This document shows positions 28,244 through 38,747 of a stretch of 64,000 bases of DNA, piece after piece. A program made the translations under genes and the position numbers. The notes beneath the pieces are model-generated. The model searched no databases. It was not told the DNA's origin and worked only from the letters and a program-made list of their open reading frames with translations. This DNA is from Xylophilus sp. Leaf220 (GTDB lineage: Bacteria; Pseudomonadota; Gammaproteobacteria; Burkholderiales; Burkholderiaceae_C): NCBI RefSeq assembly GCF_001421705.1, contig NZ_LMKO01000004.1:1-64000 (forward strand), given 5' to 3'. Numbering within the stretch: the stretch's first letter is position 1; every line of letters begins with the position of its first letter.

Positions 28244-29023
28244 TCAGGTGGCGTAGCCCGGGTCGATCCGGTCGAGCTTGCGCAGCAGCGCCGGCCACTC
28301 CATCACGCCGTAGGGGCGGCGGGTGCCGGGCTGGTAGTTGTTCCAGGTTTCCTCCAGCACCTCGGGCGCGACCGGCTGCAGCGGCGTGCTGCAGGCCATC
28401 GCCGCCAGCTGCGAGCGGCAGGCGAGTTCGAGCCGGTGCATCCAGTTGAAGGCTTCGCCCACCGTGCGGCCCACCGTCAGCACCCCGTGGTTGCGCAGCA
28501 CCAGCGCCTCGCCCTGGCCCAGGTCGGCCACCAGCGAGGCCTGCTCCGCCGTGTCGAGCACCACGCCCTGGTAGTCGTGGTAGCCGATCTTCAGGAAGCG
28601 CATCGCGGTCTGGGTGAGCGGCAGCAGCCCGCAGGCCAGCGACGAGACCGACATCGACGCCCAGCTGTGGGTGTGGATCACGCAATCCACCTCGGGCCGC
28701 GCCGCATGCACCGCGCTGTGGATCACGTAGCCGGCCTTGTTGACGCCGTAGTCCAGGTCGCCGAAGTCGGGCTTGCTGAGCACCGTGCCGTCGTGGTCGA
28801 CCTTGATCAGGCTGGAGGCGGTGATCTCCTCGTACATCATCCCGTAGGCGTTGATGAGGAAGGCGCCCTCCTCGCCCGGCACCCGAGACGAGATGTGGTT
28901 GGCCATCATGTCGGCCATGCCGTAGTGCTCGACCAGGCGGTAGCAGGCGGCCAGGTCGACGCGGGCCTGCCATTCGGCGGGGGTGCAGCGGTCTCGCATC
29001 GACGCAATCCGGATATCGGGCAT
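28244..29023 (-). CDS. Class II aldolase/adducin family protein
   Basis: The 259-residue protein has the class II aldolase/adducin fold: an early NHISSRVPGEEGAFLINAYG segment, the metal-binding CVIHTHSW and LRNHGVLTVG motifs, and a final helical part. Such enzymes use a divalent metal for aldol cleavage, epimerisation or decarboxylation of hydroxy acids and sugar phosphates. Substrate cannot be assigned. It sits between two Bug receptor genes, 10 bp after one and 56 bp before the other, on the same transcript. Confidence 0.87.
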   Translation of the reverse strand: MPDIRIASMRDRCTPAEWQARVDLAACYRLVEHYGMADMMANHISSRVPGEEGAFLINAYGMMYEEITASSLIKVDHDGTVLSKPDFGDLDYGVNKAGYVIHSAVHAARPEVDCVIHTHSWASMSVSSLACGLLPLTQTAMRFLKIGYHDYQGVVLDTAEQASLVADLGQGEALVLRNHGVLTVGRTVGEAFNWMHRLELACRSQLAAMACSTPLQPVAPEVLEETWNNYQPGTRRPYGVMEWPALLRKLDRIDPGYAT

Positions 29024-29033
29024 GGCGGGCTCC

Positions 29034-30011
29034 TTATTGGGCGGTGATCTTGCGTTCGCGGACCACCTTGCCCCACTTGTCCGACTCCTTGCGCATGAAG
29101 GCGGCCAGCTCGGGGCGGGTGGTGGGCTGCGGGGTGAGGCCGTGCTTCTCCAGCGCGTCCTTCACGCCCGGGTCGTTCAGGACCTTGACGATCTCGACGT
29201 TCCAGCGGTCGAGCAGCGGCGCGGGCGTCTTGCCCGGCGCGACGAAGGCGTACCAGTTGAGCGCCTCGAAGCCGGGGTAGCCGGCCTCGGCCACCGTCGG
29301 GATGCCGGGCAGGTAGGCCGGGCGCACCGGGCCGGTGGTCGCCAGCGGGACCAGATTGCCGGCCTCGACCTGCGGCATCGCGGTGGGCGGCGCCGAAAAG
29401 TAGGAGGCGACCCGCTCGCCCAGGATGTCCTGCAGCGCGGGCGCGCCGCCCTTGTAGGGCACATGGACCATGTCGATGCCGGCACGCTGGTTGAACAGTT
29501 CGCCCGCCAAATGAGACGCCGAGCCAGGCCCGGTCGATGCGAAATCGACGCTGCCCGGCTTTTTCTTCGACAGCTCCACGAACTCTGCCAGGGTCTTCAC
29601 GCCAAGCGCCTTGTGAACCACCAGAACGTTCGGGAAGTTGACGCCCCCGGAGACAGGCGCCAGATCCTTGAACGGGTCGTACGCCACCTTCATGATGTGC
29701 GGCGCAATGGTGAGCGGGCCGATGGAGCCGAACAACAGCATCGACCCGTCGACCGGTCCGCCCGCAACGAATTGGTGCGCGATGTTGCCGCCCGCGCCGC
29801 CCTTGTTGTCGACTATCACCGTCTGGCCGATGTTGTCGCCGAGCTTCTTCGCGATCAGCCGCGCTGCCGCGTCGGCCGCGCCACCGGCGGCAAAGCCCAC
29901 CACCAGCGTGACCGGCTTCTTGGGCGGGAAGTCCTGTGCCGTCGCAGCGAACGGCACCAAAGCGGCCCATGCAGTGGACGCAGCGGCGGCGATGAAAAGG
30001 CGTTTGTGCAT
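29034..30011 (-). CDS. Bug-type TTT solute receptor (second)
   Basis: The 325-residue precursor is a second Bug receptor. It has a Sec-type signal ending near TAQDFPPKKP, then VTLVVGFAAGGAADAAAR, VDNKGGAGGNIAHQFV and MVHVPYKGGAPALQDILGER. It differs clearly from the first receptor, so the two probably bind different ligands or arose by separate acquisition. It is 43 bp downstream of tcuB. Confidence 0.9.
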   Translation of the reverse strand: MHKRLFIAAAASTAWAALVPFAATAQDFPPKKPVTLVVGFAAGGAADAAARLIAKKLGDNIGQTVIVDNKGGAGGNIAHQFVAGGPVDGSMLLFGSIGPLTIAPHIMKVAYDPFKDLAPVSGGVNFPNVLVVHKALGVKTLAEFVELSKKKPGSVDFASTGPGSASHLAGELFNQRAGIDMVHVPYKGGAPALQDILGERVASYFSAPPTAMPQVEAGNLVPLATTGPVRPAYLPGIPTVAEAGYPGFEALNWYAFVAPGKTPAPLLDRWNVEIVKVLNDPGVKDALEKHGLTPQPTTRPELAAFMRKESDKWGKVVRERKITAQ

Positions 30012-30054
30012 ATCGTGCTTTCGTGGAGTGGTGTTGTCTCTATCGGGAAAAGGA

Positions 30055-31305
30055 TCAGTCGCCGCCCAGCTGCAGCCGGTTGGGCAGGCGCTTCTCGATC
30101 GCGAACTTCAGCAGCGCGGCGCTGCGGAAGATGCTGTGGGCGAACTTGCCGTAGGGCAGCGTCAGGAACAGCGCCATCACCACGCCCAGGTGCACCGCCA
30201 GCAGCAGCGCCATCAGCGAGGTGTCGCGCAGCGCCAGCAGGGCCAGGCCGGTGGCGCTGGTCAGCAGCAGCAGCGCGATGAAGCCGCGGTCCATCGGGCG
30301 CTGGGCGCGGTCGCCGTGCTGCGGGTCGCGCCGCAGGTTGAGCCAGAGCAGGCCGGTCGGCCCGACGAGCAGGCCGATGCCGCCGAGCGTGCCCAGGATG
30401 ACCGGCAGGCTGGTCAGCGCATAGGGCGCGTGCAGGTCGAGCAGGTAGTGGTAGAGCGTCGCGACGCTGGTGGCGGCGAAGCACAGCATGAAGCCGTAGA
30501 AGGTGAAATGGTGGAAGCGCCGGCGCCACAGGGTGAAGGCGTCGTCCTCGTCGTTGCAGCCTTTGCCGTGGCCGCCGCCCAGGTACTTCAGCCGCAGCAC
30601 GTCGTGGGCCGCCTCGGCCGCGGCGGCGGTGCGCACCTCGGCGATCTCGGGCTTCCTGCCCGGCTGGTGGTCGTGGCCGGGCGAGACCTCGCGCCAGAAG
30701 CGGCGCACGCCCATGCCGAGCGCGAACACCACGAACAGGAACACCCCGCCGAACACGGCGGCCAGGAAGTTGTGCGGGAAGATCGCGTAGAAGTTGCCCG
30801 CCAGCGGTTCGTGCAGCAGCGACCCGCCCATGGCGACGGCCAGCACCAGGAACAGGGCGAGCCCACCGGCCAGCGCCATCGCCACGGTCAGGCCGTTGCG
30901 GTGGTAGAGGGTGCCGAGCGCGGGCGGCCAGGCGTAGTCGTGGTAGGTCTGCAGCCGCACCTCGGCCATCGCCTTGGGCACGTTGACCGCGAACGCGTGC
31001 GGCGGCGCGTACTGGCAGGCGTGCAGGCAGGCGCCGCAGTTGTGGCAGAGGTTGGCCAGGTAGTGGGTGTCGGCCTTGCCGAACTCGAGCCGGCGCGTCA
31101 TCGCCGGGAACACCGCGCAGAAGCCCTCGCAGTAGCGGCAGGCGTTGCAGATCTGCAGGATGCGGGCGACCTCCTGCTCGCCGGCCGACAGCGGCAGCGC
31201 GGGGCGGATCGGGATTACGCGGGGGTTGACGGAGGCACGGCCGTCGAGGCCGACGGCGTCGGTCTCGGCCTGCACGCTCCGCACCAGATCATCGAGCGCG
31301 GGCAT
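30055..31305 (-). CDS. tcuB: Tricarballylate utilization 4Fe-4S protein TcuB
   Basis: In Salmonella TcuB reoxidises the flavin of the tricarballylate dehydrogenase TcuA by passing electrons to the quinone pool. The 416-residue protein has two N-terminal [4Fe-4S] motifs ([17 protein letters not shown] and [16 protein letters not shown]) and then about six membrane helices with histidines. This matches TcuB (CitB family). Its start overlaps the tcuA stop by 17 bp, which indicates tight coupling. Confidence 0.92.
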   Translation of the reverse strand: MPALDDLVRSVQAETDAVGLDGRASVNPRVIPIRPALPLSAGEQEVARILQICNACRYCEGFCAVFPAMTRRLEFGKADTHYLANLCHNCGACLHACQYAPPHAFAVNVPKAMAEVRLQTYHDYAWPPALGTLYHRNGLTVAMALAGGLALFLVLAVAMGGSLLHEPLAGNFYAIFPHNFLAAVFGGVFLFVVFALGMGVRRFWREVSPGHDHQPGRKPEIAEVRTAAAAEAAHDVLRLKYLGGGHGKGCNDEDDAFTLWRRRFHHFTFYGFMLCFAATSVATLYHYLLDLHAPYALTSLPVILGTLGGIGLLVGPTGLLWLNLRRDPQHGDRAQRPMDRGFIALLLLTSATGLALLALRDTSLMALLLAVHLGVVMALFLTLPYGKFAHSIFRSAALLKFAIEKRLPNRLQLGGD

Positions 31306-32725
31306 GGGCGATTTCCTCGGCGAATTCGGGGTGGTGGAAACCGGCGGAGCGCGCGGCGCCCACGCCGGCGATGCGGCCGAAGGCCGTGCCGATGCTCATG
31401 CCGACGCCGGCGGTATAGCCCTTGCCGAGCACGTTGCCGGCCATCATCTCGCCGGCGACGAACAGGTTGTCGCTCGGCACGTCGCCGAAACGCACCGCGG
31501 TGGTCTCGTCGACCTTCATGCCCAGGTAGGTGAAGGTGATGCCGGGCTTGAGCGGGTAGGCGTAGAAGGGCGCCGTGTCGAGCGGCCGCGCCCAGTGGGT
31601 CTTGGCCGGGGCCACGCCCTCGGTGTGGCAGTCGTCGAGCGCGGTGTGGTCGAAAGTGCCGACGCGGCAGGCGGCGTTGTAGTCGCCCACGGTCTGCAGG
31701 AAGGTCGGCACGTCCACGCCGATCTGGCGCGCCAGGTCTTCCAGCGTGTCGGCCCTGGTGCCGTCGAACACCGGCGGCATGAAGCGGCCGATGGCCTTCT
31801 GGTCGATGACCGACCAGGCGATCTGCCCCGGCTGCTGTGCCACCAGCCGGCCCCAGATGGCATAGCGCTTGGGCCAGAAATCCTCGCCCTCGTCGTAGAA
31901 GCGGCGTGCCTCGCGGTTGACCACCACGCCCAGGGACACGCAGTCGATCCGGGTGCAGATGCCGCCGTCGTAGAGCGGCGCGCGGGCGTCGACCGCCACG
32001 CAATGCGCCTGGGTCGGGTCGCCGATGCGGTCGGCGCCGGCATCGAGCATGAACTTCAGCAGCACGCCCTGGTTGAAGCGGGTGCCGCGGACGATGAAGT
32101 TCTCGGCCGTCCATTCGCCGCGCTCGTTCTGGCCCCAGGCCTCGCGCTGCCAGGCCAGGTTGGATTCGAAGCCGCCGCAGGCCATCACGCAGGCCCTGGC
32201 GGCGATGCGCTCGCCCGATTCGGTGACGGCCGCGACGAAGCGGCCGCCGTCGAGTTCCAGCCGGGCGACCGGCGTGTCGTAGCGCACCTGCACGCCCATC
32301 GCCTCGGCGCTGCGGTAGTAGGCGTTGACCAGCGCCTTGCCGCCGCCCATGAAGAAGGCGTTGGTGCGGGCCACGTGCAGCGCGCCCGAGAGCGGTGGCT
32401 GGAAGTGCACCCCGTGCCGTCGCATCCACGGCCGGCAGCGGGCCGAGTGGCGGATCACCAGGCGGGCCAGGTACTCGTCGGTCAGGCCGCCGGTGACCTT
32501 CAGCAGGTCCTGCCAGTATTCCTCTTCGGGGTAGGCCTCGATCAGCACGTCCTGCGGCGCGTCGTGCATGCAGCGCAGGTTGCGCACGTGCATCGAGTTG
32601 CCGCCGCGCCAGGCGCGCGGTGCCGATTCGACCAGCAGCACCGAGGCGCCGGCCTCGCGGGCCATCAGCGCGGCGCACAGCGCCGCATTGCCACCGCCGA
32701 TGACGAGTACGTCGGGCGCGGTCAT
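31289..32725 (-). CDS. tcuA: FAD-dependent tricarballylate dehydrogenase TcuA
   Basis: TcuA oxidises tricarballylate to cis-aconitate in Salmonella. The 478-residue flavoprotein has the N-terminal FAD loop [20 protein letters not shown], a fumarate-reductase-like active-site region with [14 protein letters not shown] and [13 protein letters not shown], and a C-terminal FAD motif [19 protein letters not shown]. The start at 32725 follows the family; an extension to 32812 is unconserved. The tcuAB order with an upstream LysR gene fits a tricarballylate locus, but a related polycarboxylate cannot be excluded. Confidence 0.9.
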   Translation of the reverse strand: MTAPDVLVIGGGNAALCAALMAREAGASVLLVESAPRAWRGGNSMHVRNLRCMHDAPQDVLIEAYPEEEYWQDLLKVTGGLTDEYLARLVIRHSARCRPWMRRHGVHFQPPLSGALHVARTNAFFMGGGKALVNAYYRSAEAMGVQVRYDTPVARLELDGGRFVAAVTESGERIAARACVMACGGFESNLAWQREAWGQNERGEWTAENFIVRGTRFNQGVLLKFMLDAGADRIGDPTQAHCVAVDARAPLYDGGICTRIDCVSLGVVVNREARRFYDEGEDFWPKRYAIWGRLVAQQPGQIAWSVIDQKAIGRFMPPVFDGTRADTLEDLARQIGVDVPTFLQTVGDYNAACRVGTFDHTALDDCHTEGVAPAKTHWARPLDTAPFYAYPLKPGITFTYLGMKVDETTAVRFGDVPSDNLFVAGEMMAGNVLGKGYTAGVGMSIGTAFGRIAGVGAARSAGFHHPEFAEEIAHARAR

Positions 32726-32985
32726 CGGGTGTCGGGGCGCACGGCGGCGCCGGTGCGCCGGTGGCGCGGTGGTTCTGGGTGTCTCATGGGGTGGGCGGAC
32801 TGTAGGCAGCACGCCGCACCCGCGCTAGGCCGCCTGCGGCATGGGGCCATCTGTTTTCGTGATGGCTGCCTCCCGGGAGAACGACCGGCATGCGGGTCTT
32901 CCCTGCCGCATCCGGCGGCAGCCGCTTCAGCGCTTCACCGCCTCACCGCCCCACCGCGACGGCAGCGGCCGTGCGGTCCGCGTCG

Positions 32986-33927
32986 TCAGCCCGTCACCAG
33001 CTCCGCGCCCGGCCACTGCCCGCCGGCCACCAGCGCCCGGGCGGTGTCGGCCAGCACGATGCGGGCGGCCAGCGCGGCGGGCGAGAGTTCGTCGTTCGAC
33101 AGGCTGCAGACGGCGTTGAGCCGCCGCGCCTGCCGGTCGGCCAGCGGCGCCAGGTGGAAGCGGGTGGCCGCGTCGGCGAAGCGGCCCACCGCCGCGCCGG
33201 GCTGCACCGTGGCGCCGATGCCCACGTCCACCGCGTCCATCAGCATCGCGAGCGAATCGATCTCCACCACCAGCTGCAGCGTGGCCCGGGCCCGCAGGCA
33301 GGCGGCGTCGATGGTGGCGCGCAGCCCGTGCGAATGGGTGGGCAGGATCAGCGGCAGCGCGGCCAGGGCGCGGGTGGTGACCGGCCGGGTGGGCAGCGAC
33401 CGGCCCGGAGGCAGGTGCCGGCGCGCCTGGATCAGCAGCAGCTTCTCCTCCAGCAGCGGCAGCACGCTCCAGCGCCGGCCGACCTGGGTCGAGAACAGCA
33501 CCGCCAGGTCGAGCTGGCGGGCGTTGAGCATGGTCGAGAGGTGGCCCGACAGCGCCTCGACCATGTGCAGCCGCACGTCCGGGTAGCGCTCCCGCATCGC
33601 CCGCAGGAAGGGCATGGCCAGCACGGCCGCGGTGGTGGGCGCCAGGCCCACGCTGACGGTGCCGCTCAGCCGGGCCTGCTGGGCCGCGCGCATCGCCTGC
33701 TCGGCATGGCGCAGGGTGAGCTGCGCCTCGCGAAAGAAGGCCGCACCGGCCTCGGTGGGCAGCACGCCGCGGGCGCTGCGCTGCAGCAGCCGGGCCGAGA
33801 GTTCGCCTTCGAGCCGGCTGATCTGCTGGCTGAGGGCCGACTGCACCATGCCCAGCTCGCCCGCGGCGCGGCTGATGCTGCCGAGCTCGACGGTGCGGAC
33901 GAAGTAGCGGAGCTGGCGCAGTTCCAT
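32986..33927 (-). CDS. LysR family regulator of the tcu-type locus
   Basis: The 313-residue regulator has an N-terminal winged helix ([20 protein letters not shown], then [19 protein letters not shown]) and a periplasmic-binding-like effector domain. It lies 260 bp upstream of tcuA on the same strand. Salmonella tcuR is also a LysR gene next to tcuABC, so control of this locus is likely, though the parallel orientation is less usual than divergent. It is divergent from mnmA by only 64 bp. Confidence 0.88.
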   Translation of the reverse strand: MELRQLRYFVRTVELGSISRAAGELGMVQSALSQQISRLEGELSARLLQRSARGVLPTEAGAAFFREAQLTLRHAEQAMRAAQQARLSGTVSVGLAPTTAAVLAMPFLRAMRERYPDVRLHMVEALSGHLSTMLNARQLDLAVLFSTQVGRRWSVLPLLEEKLLLIQARRHLPPGRSLPTRPVTTRALAALPLILPTHSHGLRATIDAACLRARATLQLVVEIDSLAMLMDAVDVGIGATVQPGAAVGRFADAATRFHLAPLADRQARRLNAVCSLSNDELSPAALAARIVLADTARALVAGGQWPGAELVTG

Positions 33928-33991
33928 GGCGGGGTGCGGATGGCCCGGGCCGGGCGCGGGGGAAGGGAGGGCCGGGATAATCGCACACCTT

Positions 33992-35119
33992 ATGTCCCAC
34001 CACCGCATCGTCGTAGGCCTGTCCGGAGGGGTCGATTCCGCCGTCACCGCCCATCTGCTGAAACAGCAGGGCCACGAGGTGGTCGGCATCTTCATGAAGA
34101 ACTGGGAGGACGACGACGACAGCGAGTACTGCTCGTCGAACGTCGATTTCGTCGATGCGGCGGCGGTGGCCGACGTGCTGGGCATCGAGATCAAGCACGT
34201 CAATTTCGCGGCCGACTACAAGGACCGGGTCTTCGCCGAATTCCTGCGCGAGTACCAGGCCGGCCGCACGCCCAACCCCGACGTGCTGTGCAATGCCGAG
34301 ATCAAGTTCAAGGCCTTCCTCGACCATGCGATGCGGCTCGGCGCCGAGAAGATCGCGACCGGCCACTACGCGCGGGTCCGCTTCGACGATGCCTCGCGGA
34401 AGCACCAGTTGCTGAAGGGCCTGGACCCGGCCAAGGACCAGAGCTATTTCCTGCACCGGCTGAACCAGGCGCAACTCTCGAAGACGCTGTTCCCGGTGGG
34501 CGAGCTGCACAAGACCGAAGTGCGGCGCATCGCCGACGAGATCGCCCTGCCCAACGCGAAGAAGAAGGACTCGACCGGCATCTGCTTCATCGGCGAGCGG
34601 CCGTTCCGCGAGTTCCTCAACCGCTACATCTCGCATGCGCCGGGCGCGATCCAGGACGAGCGCGGCCGCACCGTCGGCCGGCACCAGGGCCTGTCGTTCT
34701 ACACCCTGGGCCAGCGCCAGGGCCTGGGCATCGGCGGGCTGAAGGACAAGGGCGCGCAGCGCGGCGGCGGCGAGCATGCGCCCTGGTTCGTGGCCCGCAA
34801 GGACCTGGAGAAGAACCTGCTGCGGGTGGTGCAGGGCCACGACCACCCGTGGCTGCTGTCGCACCGGCTGGTGGCCGACGACACCAGCTGGGTGGCGGGC
34901 ACTCCGCCGGCGCCCTCGCCCACCCTGGCGGCCAAGACCCGCTACCGGCAGACCGACGCGGCCTGTGCCTACTCCGATGTGGGCGACGGCCGGTTCGCGC
35001 TCGATTTCCCGGACGCGCAATGGGCCGTCACGCCCGGCCAGTCGGCGGTGCTGTACGACGGCGAGGTGTGCCTGGGCGGTGGTGTGATCGCCTCTGCCGA
35101 CAGCCTGGCCGCCGGCTGA
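33992..35119 (+). CDS. mnmA: tRNA 2-thiouridylase MnmA
   Basis: MnmA thiolates U34 of tRNA-Lys, -Glu and -Gln. The 375-residue enzyme has the PP-loop [10 protein letters not shown], the catalytic cysteines in [12 protein letters not shown] and [12 protein letters not shown], and the [10 protein letters not shown] motif. The start gives [13 protein letters not shown]. The usual neighbour nudJ lies on the same strand but about 7.9 kb upstream. The gene converges on the GGDEF/EAL gene 48 bp away. Confidence 0.96.
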   Translation: MSHHRIVVGLSGGVDSAVTAHLLKQQGHEVVGIFMKNWEDDDDSEYCSSNVDFVDAAAVADVLGIEIKHVNFAADYKDRVFAEFLREYQAGRTPNPDVLCNAEIKFKAFLDHAMRLGAEKIATGHYARVRFDDASRKHQLLKGLDPAKDQSYFLHRLNQAQLSKTLFPVGELHKTEVRRIADEIALPNAKKKDSTGICFIGERPFREFLNRYISHAPGAIQDERGRTVGRHQGLSFYTLGQRQGLGIGGLKDKGAQRGGGEHAPWFVARKDLEKNLLRVVQGHDHPWLLSHRLVADDTSWVAGTPPAPSPTLAAKTRYRQTDAACAYSDVGDGRFALDFPDAQWAVTPGQSAVLYDGEVCLGGGVIASADSLAAG

Positions 35120-35167
35120 TCCGCGGGCGATTCGCGGCCGGCGTCGGCGCCGCGCGCCGACCACCTG

Positions 35168-37564
35168 CTACCAGATCGGTAGCGTCTTGCGCTTGTCGGC
35201 CCAGAGGGTGAGCCAGGTCTCGAACTGCTTGGGCGAGAGCGGCCGGGCCAGCAGGTAGCCCTGCACCATGTCGCAGTCGAGCGCGCGCAGCCGCTGCAGC
35301 ACCAGTTCGTTGTCGACGCCCTCGGCCACCACCTTCAGGCCCATGTTGTGGCCCAGGTCGATGGTCGAGCGGACGATGATCTCGTCGTCGCGGTCGTCGG
35401 CCATGTTCATCACGAAGGACTTGTCGATCTTGATCTCGTCGACCGGCATGCGCTTGAGGTAGGCGAGCGACGAGTAGCCGGTGCCGAAGTCGTCGATCGA
35501 CAGGCGCAGGCCCATGTCGTGCAACTGGTTGAGCGTGGCCAGCGCATGGGCGGGGTCGTCCATCACCGAGCTCTCGGTCACCTCGATCCAGATCCAGCCC
35601 GGCTCCATCCGGTGCTCTTCCAGCAGCGCGGCGAAGAGCGCCGGCAGCTCGTCGCCCAGCAGGTCGCGGGCCGAGACGTTGATCGACACCGCGACCTCGA
35701 TGCCGGCCGCATGCCACGCGGCGCACTGCGCGATGGCGCTACCGGCGACGAAGCGGGTGATCGCCTTGATGTAGCCGGTCTGCTCGGCGAAGGGAATGAA
35801 CCGGTCGGGCGCGACGAAGCCGCGGGTGGCGTGCTCCCAGCGCACCAGCGCCTCGACCGAATGCACCTCGCCGCTGGCCATGTCGACCTTGGGCTGGTAG
35901 TGCAGTGCCAGGTCGCCGTGCTCGACCGCGCGGCGCAGCTCGCCCATCAGCGAGAGCCGCTCGGGCTGCACCGTCTCGTGGCCGCTGTCGTAGGGCAGGC
36001 AGCCGGCGCCGGTGCGCTTGGCGGCGTACATCGCGATGTCGGCCCGGCGCATCAGGGTGGGCACGTCGGTGCCGTGCTGCGGGCACACCACGATGCCGAT
36101 GCTCGCGCCGATGTCGACCACCTGGCCCTCGACGGTGGTCGGCTGCTCCAGCACCAGCAGCACCTGCCGCGCGATGGCGAAGGCCGAGGCCGCATCGCCG
36201 CAGGGCAGCAGCACCGCGAACTCGTCCCCGCCCAGGCGGGCGACCACCGTGTCGCCGCCGGGCAGCGTGGACAGCAGCCGCCGGCCCACCTCGACCAGCA
36301 GCTGGTCGCCGATCGGATGGCCCAGCGTGTCGTTGACGTACTTGAAGCGGTCCAGGTCCATCACCATCACCGCGAGCGAGCCCTGGGCATTGCCCTTGGA
36401 CGCCTGCACCTGGGCGATGGCCTTCTCCAGATGTTCGTGGAAGCGGGCGCGGTTGGGCAGGTGGGTCAGCGCGTCCTCGTAGGCCAGGCCGGTGATCCGC
36501 TGCTCGCGCTCCAGCAAGCCGTCGCGCATCCGGTTGAAGGTGCGGGCCAGGTCGCCCAGCTCGTCCTCCTGCGGCGGCATCGGGATCGGCGGCGGGTAGT
36601 GGCCCTCGCCGATGCCGCGGGCGAAGCTGCTCAGCACGCCGATCGGCCGGGTCACGCTGCGGGCGGTCAGGATGGCGGCCACCACCGAGACCAGCAGGCC
36701 GGCCAGGCTCACCAGCAGCAGGGTCGACTGCACCCGCTGGAACGGCGCCATGCTCTCGGCCAGCGACCGCTGCAGCACCGCCACCACCGGCTCGTCGCCC
36801 CGGTTGAGCGACACCAGGCGCACCGCGTAGTCGTCGCCGTCGAGCCGCAGGTCGGTGTTGCGGCCGGTCGAGCGCAGCTCGTCGCCCAGGTCGGCGGTCA
36901 GCCGGGCGGCGGTGTCGGCCGGCAGCGAGGTGGCCAGCACCTGCCAGTGGCCGGCGGTGGTGCGGCTGACGAAGGAAACGTCGAGCGTGGTGGTCGACTT
37001 CAGCAGGTCGACCACCCGGCTGTCGACCCGAAAGCCCATGACGATCCAGGCGATGGTCACCGGCGCGCGCACCGGCACCACCACCAGTTCGTACAGCTTG
37101 TCGTCCAGCGGGGCGATCGACGAGGCGCTGCCCTCGCGCCGGGCGCGGGCGATCAGGTCGGGGTAGAGGAACAGGCTCTGCTCCGAATTCTGTAGCGTGG
37201 TGTCGGCGATCAGCCTGCCGTCCAGCCCGATCAGCATCACGAGATCGGCCTGGATGCGGTCGCCGTGGTTGCGCAGCGCCGAGACGACGGTCGCTTCGTT
37301 GCGGGTGGCCACCGCCTCGCGGAAGCCGAAGTCCGCCGCGACCACCGTGGCCGCCTGCGCGAGCCGCTCGCGGTGGGCCTGCACGATCTGGCCGAACACC
37401 CGTTCGGCCACCTGCAGCTGATCGTCGGTATTGGTGCGGGCGGCCGAGGTGATGAACCGGCTGACCGAGGTGTAGCCCAGCACCTGCACCACCAGCACCA
37501 GGGCGGTGAAGATCAGCGCGATGCGGGTCCGGAGGCGGTGGATGCGCAGCCTCGGCAAGCGCAT
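35168..37564 (-). CDS. Membrane GGDEF/EAL c-di-GMP protein
   Basis: The 798-residue protein has a membrane helix (about 15-35), a periplasmic sensor domain (about 40-280), a second helix (282-302), HAMP (303-356), GGDEF (about 365-525) and EAL (about 535-790). The cyclase motif LGGDEF is intact; an RxxD inhibition site is not evident. The phosphodiesterase EAL motif (SVEALVRW), DDFGTGYSS and VAEGVDN are present, so both activities are possible. Its start lies 2 bp after the stop of the cupredoxin-like gene, making it the last gene of the DUF3034-haemoglobin-cupredoxin operon. The periplasmic domain may sense a state that those exported proteins report. Confidence 0.92.
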   Translation of the reverse strand: MRLPRLRIHRLRTRIALIFTALVLVVQVLGYTSVSRFITSAARTNTDDQLQVAERVFGQIVQAHRERLAQAATVVAADFGFREAVATRNEATVVSALRNHGDRIQADLVMLIGLDGRLIADTTLQNSEQSLFLYPDLIARARREGSASSIAPLDDKLYELVVVPVRAPVTIAWIVMGFRVDSRVVDLLKSTTTLDVSFVSRTTAGHWQVLATSLPADTAARLTADLGDELRSTGRNTDLRLDGDDYAVRLVSLNRGDEPVVAVLQRSLAESMAPFQRVQSTLLLVSLAGLLVSVVAAILTARSVTRPIGVLSSFARGIGEGHYPPPIPMPPQEDELGDLARTFNRMRDGLLEREQRITGLAYEDALTHLPNRARFHEHLEKAIAQVQASKGNAQGSLAVMVMDLDRFKYVNDTLGHPIGDQLLVEVGRRLLSTLPGGDTVVARLGGDEFAVLLPCGDAASAFAIARQVLLVLEQPTTVEGQVVDIGASIGIVVCPQHGTDVPTLMRRADIAMYAAKRTGAGCLPYDSGHETVQPERLSLMGELRRAVEHGDLALHYQPKVDMASGEVHSVEALVRWEHATRGFVAPDRFIPFAEQTGYIKAITRFVAGSAIAQCAAWHAAGIEVAVSINVSARDLLGDELPALFAALLEEHRMEPGWIWIEVTESSVMDDPAHALATLNQLHDMGLRLSIDDFGTGYSSLAYLKRMPVDEIKIDKSFVMNMADDRDDEIIVRSTIDLGHNMGLKVVAEGVDNELVLQRLRALDCDMVQGYLLARPLSPKQFETWLTLWADKRKTLPIW

Positions 37565-37566
37565 GG

Positions 37567-38208
37567 TCAGTTCCCTTCGGTGGTCAGCGTGAACTTGAGC
37601 GCGGGCGAGGCGCCGCCGGCCGCCACCTGCGCGGTGCTGGTCGGCTGCGCGTTGGGGTCGCGCATCTTGTAGTGCCAGGCGGCGACGCGGTAGCTGCCGG
37701 CCGGCAGGTTCTCGAAGCTGACCCGGCCGTCCTTGTCGGTACGGCCGAAATACGGCGTCTCCACCACCAGCACGTATGCCACCATCGAGTCGTGGATGTT
37801 GCAGCCCAGCACCACCAGGCCCGGCTTGTCGAAGAGCACCGGCTTGGACGGCACGCCCGAGTACAGCTTGATCTCGAAACGCTTGGCCGGGGAGAAGGAG
37901 TAGATGTCGTGCTCTACGTCGTCCTTGTTGGGAAAGCGCACGTTGGTGCCGGTCTGGATCACCGAGACCAGGGGCACGAACTCGCGGTCGATCTGGTCGA
38001 TGGCGGCGGTGGTGCCCGGCGCCGCCAACGCGGGCCGGGCACCGGCCGGCGTGGCGTACACCACCGCATCGGCCAGCGGCCGGCCGCGCGCGTCGACCAC
38101 CTGCACCGGGGTGGCGGCCGCCTGCACCGCCAGGGGCGACAGGGCGGCCAGGCCGATCACGGCGCAGGCCGCGCGGTACAGGAAACGGGTAGCGTGTGGA
38201 GGCGTCAT
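37567..38208 (-). CDS. Exported cupredoxin-like protein ('methylamine utilization protein' type)
   Basis: The 213-residue precursor has a signal peptide ending near VQAAA, then a beta-rich domain. His100 (in VEHDIYSF), Cys136, His139 and Met142 (in GCNIHDSM) resemble the ligands of a type 1 copper site. A carboxypeptidase-regulatory-like stretch (DKDGRVSFENLPAGSYRVAAW) ends the protein. Such proteins are often named methylamine utilization protein, but no methylamine dehydrogenase genes occur here. It follows the haemoglobin gene by 72 bp and abuts the GGDEF/EAL gene. Confidence 0.78.
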   Translation of the reverse strand: MTPPHATRFLYRAACAVIGLAALSPLAVQAAATPVQVVDARGRPLADAVVYATPAGARPALAAPGTTAAIDQIDREFVPLVSVIQTGTNVRFPNKDDVEHDIYSFSPAKRFEIKLYSGVPSKPVLFDKPGLVVLGCNIHDSMVAYVLVVETPYFGRTDKDGRVSFENLPAGSYRVAAWHYKMRDPNAQPTSTAQVAAGGASPALKFTLTTEGN

Positions 38209-38280
38209 GCGGCGGTGGTGAGGACTACGGGCGGTGCAGGGCGGGAAGCGCGGACGGCGGCGGGCGAAGCGGTGCGCGGG

Positions 38281-38733
38281 TCAGCGCGTCTCGATCTGGC
38301 GGTGCAGCGGTGCCAGCCGCGCCAGCAACGCGTTCTGCGCGCCGAAGCCTACGCCATTCTTGTCCATCGCGTCCTGCAGGTTTTCCACGACCGCGTTGAA
38401 CGCGGCCCGGTCGATCTGCAGGTTCTTGTGCACGGCGGCCATCGAGCTTCCGGTGTAGGTGCAGGGGCCGCCCAGCTCGGCGCAGAAATGCTCGTTGAGC
38501 TTGGCGCGGAAGCGCTTGATCGAGGTCTTGGCGAAATACGGGCGGGTGCGCGGATCGGATGTGAGGTTGGCGATGAAATCGTCCACCACCCGCGCCAGCC
38601 CCGCCTCGCCGCCGAAGGAGTCGTACAGCGCATCGTCCGCGTGCGCCACCGGCGCCGCCGCCACGGCGGCCAGGCCCAGCACCAGGCCGGCGAGGGTCTT
38701 GCGCAGACCGGAGGAGAAGAGCGTGGTCGTCAT
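38281..38733 (-). CDS. Exported group 1 truncated haemoglobin
   Basis: The 150-residue precursor has a signal peptide (about residues 1-32, ending VAHA) followed by a group 1 truncated globin: LYDSFGGEAGLARVVDDFI, PRTRPYFAKT, the CTYTGSSMAAVH stretch with proximal His near 101, and a C-terminal helix. Most truncated globins are cytosolic, so export is notable. Possible roles are binding O2 or NO in the periplasm. It starts 14 bp after the DUF3034 gene. Confidence 0.87.
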   Translation of the reverse strand: MTTTLFSSGLRKTLAGLVLGLAAVAAAPVAHADDALYDSFGGEAGLARVVDDFIANLTSDPRTRPYFAKTSIKRFRAKLNEHFCAELGGPCTYTGSSMAAVHKNLQIDRAAFNAVVENLQDAMDKNGVGFGAQNALLARLAPLHRQIETR

Positions 38734-38747
38734 GGTGCGCGGCTCCG

